Of a stretch of 39,275 bases of DNA, positions 34,910 through 39,275 are shown in pieces. The DNA is from an uncultured Pelagibacteraceae bacterium (lineage in GTDB: Bacteria; Pseudomonadota; Alphaproteobacteria; Pelagibacterales; Pelagibacteraceae). Location: the NCBI GenBank assembly GCA_902584225.1, contig CACHYX010000007.1, forward strand, positions 1 through 39,275, in the 5' to 3' direction. Numbering within the stretch: the first letter of the stretch is position 1; each line of letters begins with the position of its first letter. The position numbers and the translations under genes were made by a program. The notes beneath the pieces are model-generated. The model was not told the origin of the DNA and did no database searches. It saw only the letters and a list, made by a program, of their open reading frames with translations.

Positions 34910-36525
34910 TATGTATTTTTTGCAGCCTTAATAAATGATGAGAATAATGGATGAGGTTGCAAAGGTCTAGATTTAAATTCTGGGTGAAATTGAACTCCAA
35001 TAAACCAAGGATGATTTTTAATTTCAACGATTTCAGGTAAGTTGTTGTCAGGGGACATTCCTGAAAAATTTAATCCGTGTATTTCAAATTTTTTTCTCAA
35101 ATTGACATTAACCTCATATCTATGTCTATGTCTTTCTTTAATTTGACTAGACTTGTAAATTTCTTTTATTAAGGAATTGTGTTGTAATTTAGCTGGATAA
35201 AGACCTAATCGCATAGTTCCACCTAAATTTTTCACAGTTCCTTTAATTTTTCTACCGTTTTTATTCCATTCTTCAATAAGGCCAATTACCGGGTAGCAAT
35301 TTTTATCAAACTCACTAGAACCAGCATTTTTAATTTTTAGCACATTTCTAGCAAATTCAATTACTGCCATTTGCATGCCAAAACAAATCCCTAAAAAAGG
35401 AATTTTTTTAGTCCTTGCATAATTTATACATGCTATCTTTCCTTCGGTGCCTCTTTTTCCAAAACCTCCAGGAATTATTATTCCAGAAACATTACTTAAT
35501 TTTTTTTGAACATCTGAGACTTTCAATAAATCTGATTCTATTCTTATTAAATTAATTTTTACGTTATTATGAATACCTCCGTGAACTAGTGCTTCATCTA
35601 ATGATTTATATGCATCTTTTAAATCCACATATTTTCCAACAATTGCAATATTCACAGTCCTAATATTTTTGTTTGTTACAATTTTAGTAACATCTTTCCA
35701 CGGTTTTAAATTGATCTTTTTTCTCGGCTTAATATTGAAATACTCAAAGACTTGTTTATCTAAGCCCTCGTTAAAGAAACTTATTGGTGCTTCATAAATT
35801 GTCTTAACATCTACTGTCTCTATAACCCTTTTGATTGGTATGTTGCAGAATAATGAAATTTTTTTTCTTTGGTCAAGAGGTATAGATTGTTGTGATCTGC
35901 AAATAACCATGTCTGGTTGAATTCCAATACTTCTTAATTCTTTAACAGAATGTTGTGTTGGTTTGGTTTTAATTTCATCAGAAGATTTTAAAAATGGAAC
36001 TAATGTTAAGTGTATAAATAAAGTTTTTTCTTTACCTATATCGTTAGCAAATTGTCTTATAGCCTCTAGAAAAGGTAGACTCTCAATATCGCCAACTGTT
36101 CCTCCAATTTCACAGATAACAAAATCTTCATTTTTAATTCCACTTTTAATAAACTCTTTAATTCTATTAGTAACATGTGGAATTACTTGAACAGTTTTAC
36201 CAAGGTAATCACCTTTCCTTTCTTTAGTTATAATATCACTATAAATTTTTCCAGTTGTAATGTTATCATTTTTTGTAGATGATATATCGGTAAATCTTTC
36301 GTAATGACCTAAGTCTAAATCAGTTTCTGCTCCGTCATCTGTTACAAAAACCTCACCATGTTGAAATGGACTCATTGTTCCTGGATCAACATTTAAATAA
36401 GGATCCATTTTCCTTACTCTTACTTTAAAGCCTTGTGATTTAAGTAGATAAGCTAATGATGCTGATGATAAACCTTTTCCAAGAGATGATACCACGCCGC
36501 CAGTGACAAAAATATATCGCGCCAT
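34909..36525 (-). CDS. pyrG: CTP synthase
   Basis: 538 residues. The amidoligase domain (1-265) shows [60 protein letters not shown], and [12 protein letters not shown]. The glutaminase domain (about 290-535) has nucleophile Cys in [12 protein letters not shown] and the catalytic His-Glu in FHPEF. It makes CTP from UTP, ATP and glutamine. Confidence 0.97.
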   Translation of the reverse strand: MARYIFVTGGVVSSLGKGLSSASLAYLLKSQGFKVRVRKMDPYLNVDPGTMSPFQHGEVFVTDDGAETDLDLGHYERFTDISSTKNDNITTGKIYSDIITKERKGDYLGKTVQVIPHVTNRIKEFIKSGIKNEDFVICEIGGTVGDIESLPFLEAIRQFANDIGKEKTLFIHLTLVPFLKSSDEIKTKPTQHSVKELRSIGIQPDMVICRSQQSIPLDQRKKISLFCNIPIKRVIETVDVKTIYEAPISFFNEGLDKQVFEYFNIKPRKKINLKPWKDVTKIVTNKNIRTVNIAIVGKYVDLKDAYKSLDEALVHGGIHNNVKINLIRIESDLLKVSDVQKKLSNVSGIIIPGGFGKRGTEGKIACINYARTKKIPFLGICFGMQMAVIEFARNVLKIKNAGSSEFDKNCYPVIGLIEEWNKNGRKIKGTVKNLGGTMRLGLYPAKLQHNSLIKEIYKSSQIKERHRHRYEVNVNLRKKFEIHGLNFSGMSPDNNLPEIVEIKNHPWFIGVQFHPEFKSRPLQPHPLFSSFIKAAKNT

Positions 36526-36565
36526 GGAAGTATGTTATAAGCTTTTTTTTGTAAAAATAAAAGAA

Positions 36566-36871
36566 TTAATTGTTGCTATCAGGTATTTTTGGTGCGTCTT
36601 TATCTGAATTTTCGTCCACTGTATCAATTAATGATTTTTCAGGACTTAATTTTTGATTCGATAAAATAGTCAGGCCCAAACTACAAATTATAAATAATGT
36701 TGCTACAATAGCTGTACTTTTGGTCAAAAAATTGCCTGCAGTTTTGGAAAACATGTAACTTTCTTGTGATACACCAATTCCTAATGCGCCACCCTCTGAT
36801 TTTTGAAATAAAACAAGAATTACTAAAATAATAGCAAGGACAATGTTTATCGTTAACAAAATATTTTCCAT
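36566..36871 (-). CDS. secG: Preprotein translocase subunit SecG
   Basis: 101 residues with two membrane helices (about 5-22 and 50-70) joined by the conserved loop QKSEGGALGIGVSQESYMF. It is a small auxiliary subunit of SecYEG. An acidic, polar C-terminal tail follows. It sits between tpiA (5-nt gap) and pyrG (40 nt), the standard alphaproteobacterial order. Confidence 0.92.
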   Translation of the reverse strand: MENILLTINIVLAIILVILVLFQKSEGGALGIGVSQESYMFSKTAGNFLTKSTAIVATLFIICSLGLTILSNQKLSPEKSLIDTVDENSDKDAPKIPDSNN

Positions 36872-36876
36872 GGGAA

Positions 36877-37617
36877 CTAATTATACGTTTTTTTTACTAT
36901 ATCAATAAATTTTTTGGAGTTTTGTGAAGCTCCACCGATTAAAAAACCATCAAGGTTAGTTATTTTTTTTAAATTTCTTATATTTTCGGGATTAACAGAT
37001 CCACCGTATAAAATTTTTGGTAATTTACCCTTAAATTTTTTTTTTATGAATTCAACTGTTTGCTCAAGTTCATCTATTTTAGGAATTTTTCCAGTACCAA
37101 TTGACCAAACTGGCTCATAAGCAACAAATATATAAGACTTTTTTTTTATCTTTTTTAAACCATGTTTAATTTGTTTTGATAAAATTGATTTTGTTTTTTT
37201 TCTCTTTTTTTCAGCCAAAGTTTCTCCAATACAAAAAATAACTTTTAATTTTGATTTAATAGCACTTTTAATTTTGAGATTAATAAGTTTGTCAGTTTCG
37301 CCTTTTTGTCTGTTTTCTGAATGACCTAAAATTACATAATTGGCACCAGAGCTTTTAAGCATTTTTGAATTTACAAAACCTGTGTGTGAGCCATAATCTT
37401 CATTCTCATGACAATTTTGACCTCCGATATCTATTAAACAATTTTCAAACTTTTTCAAAAAGGAAGAAATTAAAGTATATGGGGGACAATAAATTAATCT
37501 TCCTTTCTTAATTTCTTTAGATTTTGAAAATTTAATAACTTTATCCAATGTATTTAACGATTTTAAATTTCCATACATCTTCCAGTTAGCAATGAAATAC
37601 ATAATTTTGTTTGTCAT
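36877..37617 (-). CDS. tpiA: Triosephosphate isomerase
   Basis: 246 residues, glycolysis/gluconeogenesis. It shows ANWKMYGN (Asn/Lys active site, about 10-17), YVILGHSENRQ (catalytic His), AYEPVWSIGTGKIP (catalytic Glu and loop 6), and ILYGGSVNPEN. The start at 37615-37617 is backed by AAGGA 4 nt upstream (complement of 37622-37626). A second Met five codons in is less likely. Head of the tpiA-secG-pyrG-kdsA-eno-ftsB-lipA-coq10-like operon, divergent from ppiD over 56 nt. Confidence 0.96.
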   Translation of the reverse strand: MTNKIMYFIANWKMYGNLKSLNTLDKVIKFSKSKEIKKGRLIYCPPYTLISSFLKKFENCLIDIGGQNCHENEDYGSHTGFVNSKMLKSSGANYVILGHSENRQKGETDKLINLKIKSAIKSKLKVIFCIGETLAEKKRKKTKSILSKQIKHGLKKIKKKSYIFVAYEPVWSIGTGKIPKIDELEQTVEFIKKKFKGKLPKILYGGSVNPENIRNLKKITNLDGFLIGGASQNSKKFIDIVKKTYN

Positions 37618-37673
37618 AATTCCTTTTTTAATCTATAGATTTGTCTTTATAGATCAATAAATAATCATATATA

Positions 37674-39101
37674 ATGTTAAATAAGTTTAAAAATTTCTCG
37701 AAAAGTAAACTTGGGGCAATTGTGGTATTTGTTGTTGCCTTGCCTTTTGTATTCTTTGGGATGGGTAGTGTTTTTCAAAATAAGGACACAAATAACATTG
37801 CTAAAATTGACAATTATAACATTTCAACTAAAAATTTTACTAATCATATAAGTTCTTTGGGTATTAGTTCTGAGGTGATAAGAAATAATTTAGATCAAAA
37901 TATTTTAGAAGAAATATTAAGTGATTTACTAGCTAAAAAATTTATTGAATTAGAAATAGATTATTATGATATATCAATTTCAGATGAGCAATTAGTAAGA
38001 ATAATCAAGAAAAATAAAAATTTTTTAGATGAAAAATCCAAATTTGATAGAATTAAATATGAAAAGTTTCTAATACAAAATAATATTAACCCCTCGGATT
38101 TTGAAAAAAGATTAAAAAATAGAGAATTAGAAAAAAAACTTTTTTTCCTCTTAAATGGAGGTATCAACACTCCAGAATTTATCATGAAAAAATATTATAA
38201 ATATGAAAATAGTAAAATTGATTTAAGATTTATTAATCTTGATAATTTTTATAAAAAAAAGAGTCAATTTTCTGAGTCAGAAATCGCAAATTATATTGAA
38301 AATAATAGTGTCAGTTTACAACGAGATTTTATAGATTTTGATTATGTGCAAATAACACCTAAAAACTTAATTGGTGCAAATGAATATAGCGAAACATTTT
38401 TCTCAGAAGTAGATAAAATTGAAAATAATATCTCCAATTTTTCAGATCTTAAAAATCTTTTGAATGATTATGAAAATATAAATGTTGAAAGAAAAACAAA
38501 TTACACACTTGATAATAATAACGATCCTTTTAAAGAGGTCTATGACAATAGATTTGATAATGGTATTCAGATTATGGATAAAAATGACTATATTCTTCTA
38601 TTTAAAATCAAGAATATTGAAAATAAAATTCCAGAAATAACAGATAAAAATTTTAAAAACTTTATTTTAACGTCGCTAGTTGAGAAAGAAAAATTTGATT
38701 ATAACAAAAAAATTTTTGATAAAATAAGTGCCAATAAATTTTCAGATGCTGATTTTGAAAATATTAGTAGTGATAAATCCTTAATTAAAAATATTCAGAT
38801 AAACTCCGTTAAGGATAATAATTTTTTTGAAATCAATTCAATTGAGTATATTTATTCACTTCCTGAAAAAAGTTTCCTATTAGCCTCTGATGAAAAAGGC
38901 AATATATACTTAGCCAAAATAGATAAGATTAATACACAAAATATTGATAATAAAAAAAAAGATTTTGATACTTATTACAATAAAACCCATGAAAAATTAA
39001 AGAGTGATGTTTTTTCTACTTATGATTTATACTTAAATAAAAAATATAATGTAAAAATTTATTCAGGGACAATCGAAAGATTAAGAAACTATTTTAAATG
39101 A
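37674..39101 (+). CDS. PpiD/SurA-N-like membrane-anchored periplasmic protein
   Basis: 475 residues: cytoplasmic tail, one membrane helix (about 13-32, GAIVVFVVALPFVFFGMGSVF), then a SurA_N/PpiD-type domain (about 40-165: KIDNYNISTKNF, then DLLAKKFIELEIDYYDISISDEQLVRII). PpiD is usually near 620 residues and carries a parvulin isomerase domain. Here residues 195-440 show none of the usual parvulin motifs, so it may be a chaperone only. The gene pair ppiD-trpE is common in alphaproteobacteria, supporting orthology. Its stop overlaps the trpE start (ATGA). Confidence 0.8.
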   Translation: MLNKFKNFSKSKLGAIVVFVVALPFVFFGMGSVFQNKDTNNIAKIDNYNISTKNFTNHISSLGISSEVIRNNLDQNILEEILSDLLAKKFIELEIDYYDISISDEQLVRIIKKNKNFLDEKSKFDRIKYEKFLIQNNINPSDFEKRLKNRELEKKLFFLLNGGINTPEFIMKKYYKYENSKIDLRFINLDNFYKKKSQFSESEIANYIENNSVSLQRDFIDFDYVQITPKNLIGANEYSETFFSEVDKIENNISNFSDLKNLLNDYENINVERKTNYTLDNNNDPFKEVYDNRFDNGIQIMDKNDYILLFKIKNIENKIPEITDKNFKNFILTSLVEKEKFDYNKKIFDKISANKFSDADFENISSDKSLIKNIQINSVKDNNFFEINSIEYIYSLPEKSFLLASDEKGNIYLAKIDKINTQNIDNKKKDFDTYYNKTHEKLKSDVFSTYDLYLNKKYNVKIYSGTIERLRNYFK

Positions 39102-39275
39102 AATTAAATGTAAGTCTAAAAGAATTTAAAAAAAAACATAACCAAAAAAAAAATCAAGTTTTATACTATAAGATTAAATCCAAAAGTTCGTTTGAGATTG
39201 AAAATTTGATTAATAACTTTCTACTATATAAGAATAGTTTTATTTTTGAGTCTGTAGAAAAAGGTAAAATAAAAG
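39098..39275 (+). CDS. trpE: Anthranilate synthase component I, N-terminal fragment (cut by window edge)
   Basis: First enzyme of tryptophan synthesis. Only the first 59 codons are present, from ATG at 39098-39100, overlapping the ppiD-like stop as ATGA. The visible N-terminus (MKLNVSLKEFKKKHNQ, later NSFIFESVEKGKIK) matches the TrpE N-terminal lobe, where the SFIFESVE segment precedes the first catalytic-domain strands. The catalytic part is outside the window. Gene order after ppiD supports it. Confidence 0.8.
   Translation, partial: MKLNVSLKEFKKKHNQKKNQVLYYKIKSKSSFEIENLINNFLLYKNSFIFESVEKGKIK

Overview
The window is a 39.3 kb piece of a very AT-rich, tightly packed alphaproteobacterial chromosome. 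It is almost certainly from SAR11 (Candidatus Pelagibacter or a close relative). Supporting evidence: neighbouring genes overlap by 1-14 nt or are a few bases apart; proteins are rich in Lys/Asn/Ile; no gene-free stretch reaches 300 bases; gene order is alphaproteobacterial (ntrY-ntrX-trkA, tpiA-secG-pyrG-kdsA-eno, ppiD-trpE, an ispDF fusion, an aapJQMP transporter). I see no insertion sequence, phage gene, CRISPR array or rRNA.

Region 1 (1-12256) is a phosphate-stress superlocus. Going backwards along the minus strand it reads plcP, agt, phoR, a small secreted unknown protein, pstS, pstC, pstA, pstB, phoU, phoB. A SixA-like phosphatase gene converges on phoB and diverges from polyphosphate kinase (ppk1, cut by the window edge). 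A diacylglycerol-kinase-like gene diverges from plcP. PlcP-type phospholipase C plus an Agt-type glycosyltransferase is the known marine bacterial route for replacing phospholipids with glycolipids when phosphate is short. A Pho-box-like direct repeat precedes pstS, and a second one sharing the heptamer CTGTAAC precedes plcP. Together the genes sense phosphate (PhoR/PhoB/PhoU), import it (PstSCAB), store it (Ppk) and save it by lipid exchange (PlcP/Agt, possibly Dgk).

Region 2 (12259-18489) holds a valS-ilvD-manC operon with 1-nt overlaps, then plus-strand tRNA-Cys and tRNA-Asn genes, and an XRE-family regulator convergent with the tRNAs. The regulator's upstream region carries a perfect 15-bp inverted repeat and a possible 21-codon ORF.

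Region 3 (18659-23155) is the general L-amino-acid ABC transporter aapJQMP, with a strong hairpin/U-tract between aapJ and aapQ, followed by tRNA-Arg. Region 4 (23181-29081) is ntrY-ntrX-trkA-trkH: a nitrogen-type two-component pair next to potassium uptake. This NtrX lacks the sigma54-contact GAFTGA motif.

Region 5 (29115-31180, plus strand) is ispDF-pgpA-cinA(C-terminal). Region 6 (31163-37617, minus strand) is a housekeeping operon tpiA-secG-pyrG-kdsA-eno-ftsB-lipA-coq10-like. Region 7 (37674-39275, plus strand) is a PpiD-like membrane protein apparently without a recognisable parvulin domain, followed by the first 59 codons of trpE. The strongest candidates for something under-described are the Pho superlocus with its unknown secreted protein, the plcP leader structure, and the palindrome/micro-ORF downstream of aapP.
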